A DNA stretch of 55,682 nucleotides, taken from NCBI GenBank assembly GCA_039680175.1, contig JBDKTO010000116.1, positions 1 through 55,682 of the forward strand, read 5' to 3'. The translations under genes and the position numbers were made by a program. Under the pieces are notes generated by a model. The model made no database searches. It was not told where the DNA came from and saw only the letters and a program-made list of their open reading frames with translations. Positions 35,948-45,605 of this stretch are shown here, piece after piece. The DNA comes from Veillonellales bacterium. Lineage in GTDB: Bacteria > Bacillota > Negativicutes > JAAYSF01. Positions within the stretch are counted from its first letter, which is position 1, and each line of letters begins with the position of its first letter.

Positions 35948-37984
35948 ATGCAAAATTACAATCAAACAGCCGAATTTTTATGGAAGATTGCCGATTTGAT
36001 CCGCGATTACTACGAGGAAACCGCTTATGAGGATGTTATATTGCCGTTCACGTTGTTGCGACGCTTGGATTGCGTGCTCGAGACTAGGCATGAGCAGGTA
36101 ACGGCGGAATATGAAAAGTTTAAGACCGCCCCGCCAGAAACGTTGAAAAGGCTGCTCTGTAGAGCCGCTGGGCAGAATTTTTATAATACGTCGGAATTCA
36201 CCCTTACCAAGTTGACGAAAGCGCCTGCTGATATCGGTGAGAACTTCGGCAAATATCTGGATGGATTCAGCGACAATATCAAGGATATCCTCTACAATTT
36301 TTCAGGGGGTGAGGAAAAGGGGCTGTCTCCTCTCTATGAGACCTTGTTGCGAAAAAATCTACTGTTGGTGGTTACGCAGGCATTCACCGAGGCTGATCTC
36401 AGTCCGGAGGCGGTGGACAACCATGCTGTCGGTACTATTTTTGAATATCTCATTCGCAAATTCAAGGAGGCGCGCAACGCCGCCGCCGGGCAGCACTACA
36501 CCCCTAGGGACGTAATTCGACTGATGGTCAGTGTGATGTTTGCGCCGGATATTGAGCACCTAAAGCAAGCCGGTCGGCTGGTATCGCTGTATGATCCCGC
36601 TTGTGGCACGGGCGGTATGTTGACGGAAGGCAAAGAATACTTGCTGAAACATGTGAAAAGTGACTTGGAAGTCTATTTATATGGACAGGAAATACAAGAA
36701 AAGACCTATGCCATGTGCAAGGCGGATACGCTGATGAAAGGGGAACAGGCGGACAATATCAAACAAGGCAATACTTTGTCGGAAGATCAGCTGAAAGGGA
36801 AGACATTTAACTATATGCTGTCAAATCCCCCCTTCGGCGAGGACTGGAAGAACATCAGCAGCTACATCGAAGCTCAGGCTGAACTCGGCTACGCGGGACG
36901 ATTTGGCGCTGGGCTGCCGGGTATTGATGACGGATCGCTGCTGTTTTTGCAGCATATGATTTCTAAGATGGATGAGACGGGCTCGAAAATCGCCATCGTA
37001 TTTAATGGCTCACCACTGTTTAATGGCGACGCTGGCAGCGGCCCTAGTAATATCCGGAAATGGATTATTGAAAATGATTGGCTAGATGCTATTATCGCCA
37101 TGCCGGGGGATTTGTTTTATAACACCAATATTGCTACTTATATTTGGCTGCTGGATAACCGCAAGCCACCGGATCGGGCGAAAAAAGTCCAGATGATCAA
37201 CGCCAGTACGCCTGAGTATTATCAAAAACTAAAATCCAGTTTGGGCAAAAAAATGGTTGAAATGGGCGGCGAGCAAATCGAGGCTATAACCAAGCTTTAC
37301 CTGGCCAATCAACCGGGCGAGAGCTGTCGCATTTTTGAGGGTATTGATTTTGGTTATACAAAGGTAACGGTAGAGCGACCGCTCCGGCTGTCTTACACCG
37401 TAACTCCCGCCAAGCTGGATATCTTATCTGAACAGAAGAATTTTATAAAACTGGCCTTGTCGAATAATAAAGACCAGAAGAAGAAACGGGCGGCGATTGA
37501 GGCCGGGCAGGCGAAACAAAAGCAATTGCAGGCGGCGCTGCTGGCGATAGGGGAACAGGGTACAATCAAAGATGATGGGGATTTTTTCGCCCGGCTGGAG
37601 AAACGGGTTGATTTTAAACTGTCGAAAGCGATGCTCAAGGAACTGCGCGACACCTTCGGCGAGAAAGACGAGACGGCGGCGATGGTTTATACCGACTATC
37701 AGCTCGAGCCAGACCCGGAGCTAAGGGATGCTGAATATATCCCGTTGAAAGAAAACATTGAAGAATATTTCGCGCGGGAGGTTAAGCCACACGTTCCTGA
37801 TGCCTGGATGGACAGGGATAAAGATAAAATCGGCTATGAAATCAATTTTACCCGTTATTTTTACCAATATCAGCCCCTGCGTTCTATCGACGTTATCACT
37901 GCCGACCTTTTAGCAGTGGAAACGGAGACGGATGGACTGCTGAGCCTGATTGTCAACCTGACCGGCCAGGAGGCGGGGCAATGA
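35948..37984 (+). CDS. hsdM: Type I restriction-modification methyltransferase subunit
   Basis: A 678-residue N6-adenine methyltransferase subunit. The N-terminal helical domain (1-150) is followed by the SAM motif DPACGTGGM near 216 and catalytic NPPFGEDW at 294-301. It is longer than classic HsdM (about 500-530) because of a C-terminal extension (about 500-678) rich in charged helices. ATG 35948 has AAGGAGC upstream. It overlaps hsdS by 4 bp. With HsdS it methylates the recognised DNA and with HsdR forms the nuclease. Confidence 0.95.
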   Translation: MQNYNQTAEFLWKIADLIRDYYEETAYEDVILPFTLLRRLDCVLETRHEQVTAEYEKFKTAPPETLKRLLCRAAGQNFYNTSEFTLTKLTKAPADIGENFGKYLDGFSDNIKDILYNFSGGEEKGLSPLYETLLRKNLLLVVTQAFTEADLSPEAVDNHAVGTIFEYLIRKFKEARNAAAGQHYTPRDVIRLMVSVMFAPDIEHLKQAGRLVSLYDPACGTGGMLTEGKEYLLKHVKSDLEVYLYGQEIQEKTYAMCKADTLMKGEQADNIKQGNTLSEDQLKGKTFNYMLSNPPFGEDWKNISSYIEAQAELGYAGRFGAGLPGIDDGSLLFLQHMISKMDETGSKIAIVFNGSPLFNGDAGSGPSNIRKWIIENDWLDAIIAMPGDLFYNTNIATYIWLLDNRKPPDRAKKVQMINASTPEYYQKLKSSLGKKMVEMGGEQIEAITKLYLANQPGESCRIFEGIDFGYTKVTVERPLRLSYTVTPAKLDILSEQKNFIKLALSNNKDQKKKRAAIEAGQAKQKQLQAALLAIGEQGTIKDDGDFFARLEKRVDFKLSKAMLKELRDTFGEKDETAAMVYTDYQLEPDPELRDAEYIPLKENIEEYFAREVKPHVPDAWMDRDKDKIGYEINFTRYFYQYQPLRSIDVITADLLAVETETDGLLSLIVNLTGQEAGQ

Positions 37985-39315
37985 AACGCTATCCGCGCTA
38001 TAAAACGTCAGGGGTGGAGTGGATCGGGGATATACCAGAGGAGTGGGAAGTTAGAAAAATATCCCGCTCATTTGATGTTATTGGGAGCGGTACGACGCCG
38101 AAATCAGATGATTTAAGTTATTATGACTCTGGAAATATTTATTGGGTTAACACTGGAGATCTAAATGATGGCACTTTGGATGATTGTGAGAAAAAAATAA
38201 CCGAGAAGGCTTTCAAATTACATTCAGCTTTAAAAATATACCCGAAAGGAACGCTACTAATTGCCATGTATGGCGCTACTATTGGAAAAGTTTCGTTGCT
38301 GAATATTGAAGCAGCTACTAACCAAGCTTGCTGCGCATTATTCAAGAGTAAGTATTTTTTGCAAAAATTTATTTATTATTGGTTCCTAGCTAATAAAACG
38401 CATATCATTAACTTGAGTTATGGTGGGGGACAGCCTAATATCAGTCAGGATATTATTAGGCAATTACGGGTGCAAACACCTTCGCTGACTGAACAGGCTA
38501 CTATCGCTGATTTCCTTGACCATCAAGCCGCCCTTATCGATAAATTTATCACCGGTAAGCGAAAACAAATTGACCTATTGAAGGAACTGCGAACGGCTGT
38601 TATTAATAAGGCTGTCACTAAAGGACTAGATCCGTATGCAAAGATGAAACCGTCAGGCGTAGAGTGGATTGGGGATATACCAGAGGAGTGGGAAGTTAGA
38701 AAAATATCCCGCTCATTTGATGTTATTGGGAGCGGTACGACGCCGAAATCAGATGATTTAAGTTATTATGACTCTGGAAATATTAATTGGGTTAACACTG
38801 GAGATCTAAATGATGGCACTTTGGATGATTGTGAGAAAAAAATAACCGAGAAGGCTTTCAAATTGCATTCAGCTTTAAAAATATACCCGAAGGGAACGCT
38901 ACTAATTGCCATGTATGGCGCTACTATTGGAAAAGTTTCGTTGCTGAATATTGAAGCAGCTACTAACCAAGCTTGTTGCGCATTATTCAAGAGTAAATAT
39001 TTTTTGCAAAAATTTATTTATTATTGGTTCCTAGCTAATAAAACGCATATCATTAACTTGAGTTTTGGTGGGGGACAGCCTAATATCAGTCAGGATATTA
39101 TTAGGCAATTACGGGTACAAACGCCTTCGCTGACGGAGCAAACCGCCATCGTCAAGTGTCTTGACCAACAAAACACCCAAATTGACTCTATCATCTCCCG
39201 TATCATCTCCCAAATCACCCTCATGCAAGAATACCGGACATCACTCATCACCGCAGCCGTGACCGGAAAAATCGACGTGCGCGGCTGGAAAGGAGCGACA
39301 AGCCATGAGTCATAA
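37981..39315 (+). CDS. hsdS: Type I specificity subunit with two nearly identical recognition halves
   Basis: A 444-residue HsdS. It should have two different target-recognition domains, but here residues 16-170 and 231-385 are almost the same: both start EWIGDIPEEWEVRKISRSF and end near LRVQTPSLTEQ, with only two amino-acid changes that I see (Tyr to Asn in the NIYWVN segment, Tyr to Phe in NLSYGGG). The DNA copies are offset by exactly 645 nt. Conserved spacer helices (LLKELRTAVINKAVTKGL and LMQEYRTSLITAAVTGKI) follow each half. Because the two halves are arranged as a pseudo-dimer, equal halves predict a palindromic split target. It overlaps hsdM by 4 bp and hsdR by 11 bp. Confidence 0.95.
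   Translation: MKRYPRYKTSGVEWIGDIPEEWEVRKISRSFDVIGSGTTPKSDDLSYYDSGNIYWVNTGDLNDGTLDDCEKKITEKAFKLHSALKIYPKGTLLIAMYGATIGKVSLLNIEAATNQACCALFKSKYFLQKFIYYWFLANKTHIINLSYGGGQPNISQDIIRQLRVQTPSLTEQATIADFLDHQAALIDKFITGKRKQIDLLKELRTAVINKAVTKGLDPYAKMKPSGVEWIGDIPEEWEVRKISRSFDVIGSGTTPKSDDLSYYDSGNINWVNTGDLNDGTLDDCEKKITEKAFKLHSALKIYPKGTLLIAMYGATIGKVSLLNIEAATNQACCALFKSKYFLQKFIYYWFLANKTHIINLSFGGGQPNISQDIIRQLRVQTPSLTEQTAIVKCLDQQNTQIDSIISRIISQITLMQEYRTSLITAAVTGKIDVRGWKGATSHES
38026..38490 (+). repeat. hsdS internal direct repeat, copy 1
   Basis: About 465 bp, nearly identical to 38671-39135. By eye only about eight to ten base differences occur, most of them silent. Confidence 0.95.
38671..39135 (+). repeat. hsdS internal direct repeat, copy 2
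   Basis: Second copy of the target-recognition domain, 645 bp after copy 1. Such a long near-identical repeat can recombine and delete or expand. Confidence 0.95.
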
Positions 39316-42256
39316 AGACCAGCTCAGTGAACAGGTACTGGAAAGCACGATTGCGGACTTTTTGACAGATAGTCCGCTCTACAGCGTGCGTTCGTCGGCT
39401 GATTTCAGCTTGGACGAGCTGTTAGATGTTGGGGCATTGATCGATTTTGTCAGGGAGACTCAGCCGAAAGAGTGGAAGAAATACGCTCGGGAGTTTCCCC
39501 AGAATACGGAGTTGGTGTTTGCCCAGTTGACGGCAGAGATGATCAACGCACGAGGAACGCTGGAGGTCCTGCGGAAAGGGTTTGGTACTCACGGCGCTAC
39601 GTTCAAGCTGGTCTACTTTAAGCCTGCTTCGGGGGATAATGCCGATCACCTGGAAAAATACGAGAAAAACCGGTTTGCGGTTGTCCGCCAATTCCACTAC
39701 TCGAAAAAGACCCCAGATAAGTCGTTGGATATGGTGATTTTGCTCAATGGGATACCGCTCTTGACCATGGAGCTTAAAAATCACTTCACGGGCCAGAATG
39801 TCAGGCATGCTATTACCCAATATATTAAGACTCGAGATCCCAGGGAGCCTTTTCTCAAGGCATGTCTGGTGCATTTTGCCGTGGATGACGATGCCGTCTT
39901 TATGACGACAGGTCTGGCCAACGGTAATACCAAGTTTTTGCCGTTCAACCGGGATATCAAGAATCCGGTGATTGAGGGCAAATTTGCTTCGTCGTATCTG
40001 TGGGAGGAAATCTTGCAGGCCGACTCGCTGCTTAACATCTTGCAGAGTTATCTCCACTGGGTCAAAGACGAAAAGACCGGCAAGGAGCGCCTGATTTTTC
40101 CGCGGTATCACCAGTTGGATGCTGTTAGGGCACTGCTTGCCGACGCCAGGGCGCACGGTCCAGGCAAAAACTATCTTATCCAGCACAGCGCCGGGTCGGG
40201 CAAGTCCAATTCCATCGCCTGGCTGGCACACCAACTGGCCAATCTGTTCAACGACCAGAATGAGCCGGTGTTTGATTCGGTCATTGTCATTACCGACCGT
40301 CGGATCCTGGATAAGCAGCTGCAGGACACAATCGAGCAGTTTCAGCAGATTAAAGGGGTTGTCACCAAGATTGACAAAAATACCAAGCAGCTGATTAAGG
40401 CGCTAGTGCGCGGCGATAAGATTATTATTTCTACTCTGCAGAAGTTTGGCTTTATCGAGGAACTAGACAGCCTGCCGGGCAAGAAATTTGCCATCATTGT
40501 GGACGAGGCCCACAGTTCACAAACCGGCGAGAATGTGAAGGATCTGAAACTGGCGTTAACTACAGAAGCACAGTTGACTGCTGTGATTGAACAGGATGAG
40601 GAAAATCGAGAAGACAGTGATCCGGTGGAGGAAGAGCTGACGCGGATCATCGTCGCGCGCCAGAAGTTGCCGCATCTATCCTTTTTTGCCTTTACCGCTA
40701 CGCCCAAGCCAAAGACGATGGAGCTTTTCGGCATACCGGACGCCGGGAGTAAGACTGGATATAGAGCTTTTCATTACTACACCATGAGGCAAGCGATTGC
40801 CGAGGGCTTTATCCTGGATGTGCTGAAAAACTATGTGACCTATAAAACTTATTTTGAGCTGATTGAGAATGAAAAGGCCGACGATCAAAAAGAATTTGAG
40901 AAGCTGAAGGCCAAACGGTTGCTGGTCGGGTATGTGGACAGCCATGAACACGCCATTCGGAAAAAGGCGCATATCATGTTGAATCATTTCATGGAAAAGA
41001 CCATTCATAAAATTAATGGTACAGCCAAGGCGATGGTGGTCACCCGGTCCCGGGCTCATGCTGTGTTATATAAACTGGCTTTCGACCAGATAATTAAAGA
41101 AGAGGGCTACCCAATCGGTTGTTTGGTGGCCTTCTCAGGGACGGTAGAAATCGGCGGCACCAAGTATACCGAAGAAAGCATGAACGGGCCTAAGGCGAAG
41201 GATATTTCCGAAACATTCAAGGGTGCCGATTACAGGGCGCTGATTGTCGCCAACAAGTTTCAGACTGGTTTTGACCAGCCACTGTTACATACTATGTACG
41301 TAGACAAAAAGCTGGGTGGCGTGAGCACGGTGCAGACACTGAGTCGCTTAAACCGTACCGGGCCGCCAAGCAAGCAGGATACCATGATTTTAGATTTTGT
41401 GAATACGCAGGAAGAAGTTCAGAGGGATTTTCAGGATTATTATCAGGCAACCGATCTCGACAAGGGTACTAATCCCACCAAGCTTTATAATATGAAGTAC
41501 GAGTTGGAAAAGATGGGGGTTTACACTCCTGAGGATGTCGCCCAATTTATTGAGCTGTTTGTCGGCAAGAAACTCAAGTCGGAAAAACTGCAACCTTTGT
41601 TTCAAAAGATTGTGGATGAACGGTATGTGAGGCTTTCTCGGGAGGATAAGGGTACTTTTCGAAAAGAGTTGAGTAGTTATGTCCGACAGTATGCCTTTGT
41701 TAGTCAAATCGTTACGTTCATTGATGTGGAATTGGAGAAACTGTACCTGTTCGCCAAACTATTGTTGAAACAATTACCCTATGAAGCCGAAACTTTGCCA
41801 AGGGTAGTCGCTGAAATGGTAGATATGGATAAATACCGGGTGCAGGAAGAGGAGAACGGCAGTATCCTGCTGAGCCCGGAGGACGCGACGTTAGAGAATA
41901 CAAGCAATGACGGTCACAAAGGGCGCAAGGAAGATGAGAAAGAGCTTCTACAGATCATTGTCACAGAATTAAATGAGAAGTTCCAGATCGAGTTTGACGA
42001 GGGCGACCGGGTGGTCAATGCCATGAAAGATAAACTGATTATCAATGATAGTCTGAAAGCCAGCTTCGCCGCCGATAATATCGAGGACTTGAAGCGGATG
42101 AAGCTGGAGGAGTGCATTCAAGAAGCATTGTTGGAAAACGCGGAAGAACATTTAGGATTTATGGCCAAGCTGGAGACGGACAAAGCATTTGGAAAGTTTT
42201 TCTTTTCGGAAATGTTTAAGTGGTATAAGTCGATGAGTGCGGAGGCGGGAAAGTAG
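39305..42256 (+). CDS. hsdR: Type I restriction endonuclease subunit R
   Basis: A 983-residue motor-nuclease. The N-terminal PD-(D/E)xK nuclease has the Asp in LDMVILLNG and E-x-K in LTMELKN (about 142-160). The SF2 translocase has Walker A SAGSGKSN near 297, DEAH at 400-403 and the TAT motif FFAFTATPKP near 455, with helicase domain 2 motifs FQTGFDQP and QTLSRLNR. The C-terminal region binds HsdM. Complete; cuts unmodified DNA far from the site after ATP-driven translocation. Confidence 0.95.
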   Translation: MSHKDQLSEQVLESTIADFLTDSPLYSVRSSADFSLDELLDVGALIDFVRETQPKEWKKYAREFPQNTELVFAQLTAEMINARGTLEVLRKGFGTHGATFKLVYFKPASGDNADHLEKYEKNRFAVVRQFHYSKKTPDKSLDMVILLNGIPLLTMELKNHFTGQNVRHAITQYIKTRDPREPFLKACLVHFAVDDDAVFMTTGLANGNTKFLPFNRDIKNPVIEGKFASSYLWEEILQADSLLNILQSYLHWVKDEKTGKERLIFPRYHQLDAVRALLADARAHGPGKNYLIQHSAGSGKSNSIAWLAHQLANLFNDQNEPVFDSVIVITDRRILDKQLQDTIEQFQQIKGVVTKIDKNTKQLIKALVRGDKIIISTLQKFGFIEELDSLPGKKFAIIVDEAHSSQTGENVKDLKLALTTEAQLTAVIEQDEENREDSDPVEEELTRIIVARQKLPHLSFFAFTATPKPKTMELFGIPDAGSKTGYRAFHYYTMRQAIAEGFILDVLKNYVTYKTYFELIENEKADDQKEFEKLKAKRLLVGYVDSHEHAIRKKAHIMLNHFMEKTIHKINGTAKAMVVTRSRAHAVLYKLAFDQIIKEEGYPIGCLVAFSGTVEIGGTKYTEESMNGPKAKDISETFKGADYRALIVANKFQTGFDQPLLHTMYVDKKLGGVSTVQTLSRLNRTGPPSKQDTMILDFVNTQEEVQRDFQDYYQATDLDKGTNPTKLYNMKYELEKMGVYTPEDVAQFIELFVGKKLKSEKLQPLFQKIVDERYVRLSREDKGTFRKELSSYVRQYAFVSQIVTFIDVELEKLYLFAKLLLKQLPYEAETLPRVVAEMVDMDKYRVQEEENGSILLSPEDATLENTSNDGHKGRKEDEKELLQIIVTELNEKFQIEFDEGDRVVNAMKDKLIINDSLKASFAADNIEDLKRMKLEECIQEALLENAEEHLGFMAKLETDKAFGKFFFSEMFKWYKSMSAEAGK

Positions 42257-42395
42257 GGGCAGGAGACTGAGCTAGAGTCAGGAGCAGCATATATAATAAA
42301 CTTGATCAAGATAGTGTTCCTGCCTGGCTCGCGATTTACAGTATAAAGCAGCACACAAAAAATATGATGGGTATACAAAAGATCAAGTTGCTACG

Positions 42396-42572
42396 ATGGT
42401 AAGTGGTGTTAGAAATTTTATGGTAAGAAATCAGGCGCAGATTTTTCCGCCGCTGATCTCGCAAAGTAATTTTAACTACGTTGGCGAGCAGGGGATGCCA
42501 ATGATAAGGGGTGTGCCATGCAAATGGAAACGAGGCAAAAAACCCGGTTATTTGTATTGGTATTTTATGTAG
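42396..42572 (+). CDS. Possible 58-residue ORF or gene remnant before the HerA-like gene
   Basis: An open frame running from a stop near 42320 into the HerA-like gene; from ATG 42396 it encodes 58 residues including VRNFMVRNQAQIFPPLIS and a basic, aromatic end. It overlaps the next gene by 55 bp. There is no clear ribosome site, so it may be a decayed piece. The rest of the gap 42257-42395 shows no other feature. Confidence 0.25.
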   Translation: MVSGVRNFMVRNQAQIFPPLISQSNFNYVGEQGMPMIRGVPCKWKRGKKPGYLYWYFM

Positions 42573-44740
42573 GATTGCTACTAGGTGCAAATTTCTTAGC
42601 TTTTGGAGAAATACTTCCTCTGAATGGGAGTAAGGGTCTCTGGTTTTATTCGGGGTTGGCTAGTATTTTGCTTGGAAGTCTACTTGTTACACCATTTTAT
42701 TCAAAACCTGTGGACGCGCTTTCATATGCAGTTGTTGCTGGGATTGCATTGTACTCGGTGCATGACTGGGATAACTGGGCGATTTTCGAGCGGATGGCTT
42801 TCAGCGTGGCGATGCTTTTTTGTTTGCTGGTTTTGTTAATTTCTTTCACTGCAATTTTGACCAAAGATAGTATCAGTGTATCAGGTCAAAAGTGGTCCAA
42901 TACCTTTAGAATATTGGCTAATGTATTAGGGAACCAAAGCGTAGTGTTCAGCGTTGTGATGATTTTTGCGCTAATAGTCTTTCACAGATCGTCTGCCAAA
43001 GAAATGTTCGTCATAACTTTGGCATGGGTAGTCACGGTTATTATTCAGCCAGAAGAATACGTGGCCAAGCTTAGTAAGAGCATAAAGAAATTATGGACGC
43101 ATACGATATCTTTCGAGTCCGTTGGCGATGTCGTTGCATATCAATTGCCTGAGATAGTATTAATCAGGCAAAAAACAATTACAAAAATCCCCTTCGGTGC
43201 GCCTTTCATATTTAAGGACGATTGCAGCTTAGTCAGGATAGGAGTTGTCTTAGGTTACATTGGCCGAGATGAGGCTTTGCTAGTTAGGTCATTAATGATT
43301 GATGTGTCTGCAGAAGTAGTCAACCAGTATGACAATACTTTGGCTCTCGTTCCTATCAATACAGCTGTTTCAGCTACTGGCCTTCAAGAAATAATTGAGA
43401 ATTTGAATGTTCAGCCGTATAACATAGTTGGAATTGTTGCATCTGATACTAATATTGAATATTTGTATTTTGAGGTTATTCAAGAAAGAGAGCTAGAGGA
43501 AGGAAGATTGGTAGAAGTATTAATAAAAGAAGAACCCGTCATATACCAAGTCATTAATGGCATTACCAAAGAAGATGTTGTCTTTCAAAAAAACACATAT
43601 GGTTATGCGCGAGCGAAAGCTCAAAAGATTGGCCGATGGGATGAAGTCGGAAGAAAGTTTGTTCCAGTGAAATGGATACCCAGATTAAATTCTCCCGTCT
43701 ATTTGAAAGAAAAAGAACAGGTTAAACCCGATAAGAGTAGCATCGGATGTTTTCCGGGTACGAGCTATTTCGTCGGGATTAAAAGTATTGATCAACTCGT
43801 AACTCACAATACAGCCATCTTGGGCATACTCGGCATTGGAAAATCCATGCTATCAATAGAGCTAATTGAACGCATGATAGCAGAAAAGATTAAAGTAGTT
43901 TGCCTTGATATGACTAATCAATATGCGATAGAATTATCGGATTTTTACGATGCAGAGAATGAACCAGAAAACATTTGTAAGATTCAAGAAGCAGGCGACA
44001 AAGATAAAGATAGTTGGGCAGAAAACCCAGAAGATGGCGGTAGCTTATCTGGTTTTTCACAGGCAATTCTTGAAGACTTACACGCATTTATCGAGACGCC
44101 AGACCACTTCTTGAAGATTTATAATCCATCCCAACTATTCGCTTCAAAGCAGGTACATGAACCAAAAAGTTATCAAACGGGGGGACAATGGCAGCGAGGG
44201 GCTGCAGTATGGACTGTTACGCCGGTTGAAGTAACTCGCATAATAGCAGAAAAGCTCCTGGAAGTGGTTCAAGAAAAGGGAATGACAGATCAGGCAAGGG
44301 TTTGTCTCGTCTTAGAAGAGGCTCACTCGTTGGTTCCTGAATTTAACTCAGTTGCATCCGAGGGGGATAAGGTTGCCACCAGCGGAACATCACGAGTCAT
44401 TCTGCAAGGAAGAAAATATGGGCTGGGTTGTTTGTTGATAACTCAGAGAACTGCTAATGTAACAAAGACCATTTTGAATCAATGCAATTCTATTTTTGCA
44501 TTACGTACCTTTGATGATACCGGCAAGAATTTCTTGTCTAATTTCATCGGCAGTGAGTATGCAAACATCATCCATACATTGCAAGAGCGCCAAGCCGTTT
44601 TTTTCGGGAAAGCGTCATCGTGTGAGAATCCCGTATTGATTAGGCTTAATGATCAGCAAGATTTTAGAAGATGTTTTAGAGGAGAGCCTGAGTCTTGTGA
44701 ATCCTGTAATTGCGGGGATCGGCATGATTTGCTGGAATAA
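42518..44740 (+). CDS. Membrane-anchored HerA-like (DUF87-type) ATPase
   Basis: A 740-residue protein with six predicted membrane helices at the N-terminus (about 11-29, 41-61, 66-82, 91-114, 141-156, 162-178), a beta-rich middle region (200-400) and a HerA/FtsK-superfamily ATPase. Walker A is GILGIGKS (436-443), Walker B is VCLVLEEAH (595-603), then RVILQGRKYGLGCLLITQR with candidate arginine finger. The last 40 residues hold a Cys cluster (Cys702, Cys727, Cys730, Cys732). HerA proteins are hexameric DNA translocases, often with a nuclease partner; none is adjacent here. Gene order after hsdR suggests a defence role, but function is unknown. Base composition is more AT-rich than the core genes. 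Confidence 0.8.
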   Translation: MQMETRQKTRLFVLVFYVGLLLGANFLAFGEILPLNGSKGLWFYSGLASILLGSLLVTPFYSKPVDALSYAVVAGIALYSVHDWDNWAIFERMAFSVAMLFCLLVLLISFTAILTKDSISVSGQKWSNTFRILANVLGNQSVVFSVVMIFALIVFHRSSAKEMFVITLAWVVTVIIQPEEYVAKLSKSIKKLWTHTISFESVGDVVAYQLPEIVLIRQKTITKIPFGAPFIFKDDCSLVRIGVVLGYIGRDEALLVRSLMIDVSAEVVNQYDNTLALVPINTAVSATGLQEIIENLNVQPYNIVGIVASDTNIEYLYFEVIQERELEEGRLVEVLIKEEPVIYQVINGITKEDVVFQKNTYGYARAKAQKIGRWDEVGRKFVPVKWIPRLNSPVYLKEKEQVKPDKSSIGCFPGTSYFVGIKSIDQLVTHNTAILGILGIGKSMLSIELIERMIAEKIKVVCLDMTNQYAIELSDFYDAENEPENICKIQEAGDKDKDSWAENPEDGGSLSGFSQAILEDLHAFIETPDHFLKIYNPSQLFASKQVHEPKSYQTGGQWQRGAAVWTVTPVEVTRIIAEKLLEVVQEKGMTDQARVCLVLEEAHSLVPEFNSVASEGDKVATSGTSRVILQGRKYGLGCLLITQRTANVTKTILNQCNSIFALRTFDDTGKNFLSNFIGSEYANIIHTLQERQAVFFGKASSCENPVLIRLNDQQDFRRCFRGEPESCESCNCGDRHDLLE

Positions 44741-45263
44741 TTATTTATCTACATTATAGCGATGATTGAAATGTGTTTGGTTAACTGCATCAATTCGTTA
44801 TGATTAAAACGCAGGCTCTTCTTAGTGTCAAAATCCATTTGGGACGCTAGTGGGGGACTAAAATTTTTAGCGGTTCAACAAATCGACGAACGATTTCATG
44901 AAGCACAGTCCCCTCCTGATGAGGTACATAGCAACGCCTGGCCCACCTGCTGCCATACCGGGGCGGCTTCTCTCCACGGCAACCAATGCGGGCTGCAGCT
45001 CCGCTCCGTTTCTCTAAGCTATGCTGTAGCCCGCAATCGTTGCCTGATTTGGTGCCTATTTCTCAGAACGAACCTAGGCCGGACAGCTTCGTTCCTCCGC
45101 TACCGTCCCAAGTTCGCTGGGGATGAGGTAATTCACAAATTATAAGAATACTATCGCCAAAACACTACCATGCTTCCAAAATCTAAGTCCCTGTCTTATC
45201 CGCATTACAGACACTAAAATAAATTTTGATAAACCAAAATGGTTAATCAAAATTGACAAAAGG
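44741..45263. other. 523-bp intergenic region with a long hairpin
   Basis: No gene recognised. It contains a long imperfect hairpin at 44978-45044: outer GGCAAC/GTTGCC and inner TGCGGGCTGCAGC (44987-44999)/GCTGTAGCCCGCA (45023-45035). The stretch 44890-45120 is more GC-rich than the genes on each side, suggesting separate origin. Confidence 0.5.
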
Positions 45264-45605
45264 GTGAGGTTGTTGTATATTAAATATAGCGATAAAAAAC
45301 TTGAAAAGCTCTTAAATAACGACAAGCTCCTCATCCGCAGCTTCGGTGCCTCTAATGCGCGTAAAATCGTTTTACGGATGAACCAAATCAAAGCCGCGTC
45401 ATCTTTAGGCGCTATGCTGACCCAGCGTGTGGGACGCTGCCACCCTTTGACCGGGGATCGGCAGGGACAGTTTGCTTTTGATGTGGAGCAGCCGTACCGT
45501 CTTATTGTCATACCGGCGTATGATAACAAGGCGGCCGAGCAAGTCAATGATTTATCGCAAGTCAAGACAATCAGGATCATGGAGGTGACGGATTACCATG
45601 GCTAA
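45264..45605 (+). CDS. higB: HigB-like toxin (RelE superfamily killer protein)
   Basis: A small basic protein of 110-113 residues. The N-terminal KYSDKKLEKLLNNDK and the central GxRCHPLTGDRQGQFAFDVEQPYRL match plasmid-maintenance killer (HigB) toxins, ribosome-associated mRNA cutters. GTG 45264 or TTG 45273 may be the start; AAAGGGTGAGG precedes both. It overlaps the antitoxin gene by 8 bp, in the toxin-first order typical of HigBA. Confidence 0.8.
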   Translation: MRLLYIKYSDKKLEKLLNNDKLLIRSFGASNARKIVLRMNQIKAASSLGAMLTQRVGRCHPLTGDRQGQFAFDVEQPYRLIVIPAYDNKAAEQVNDLSQVKTIRIMEVTDYHG

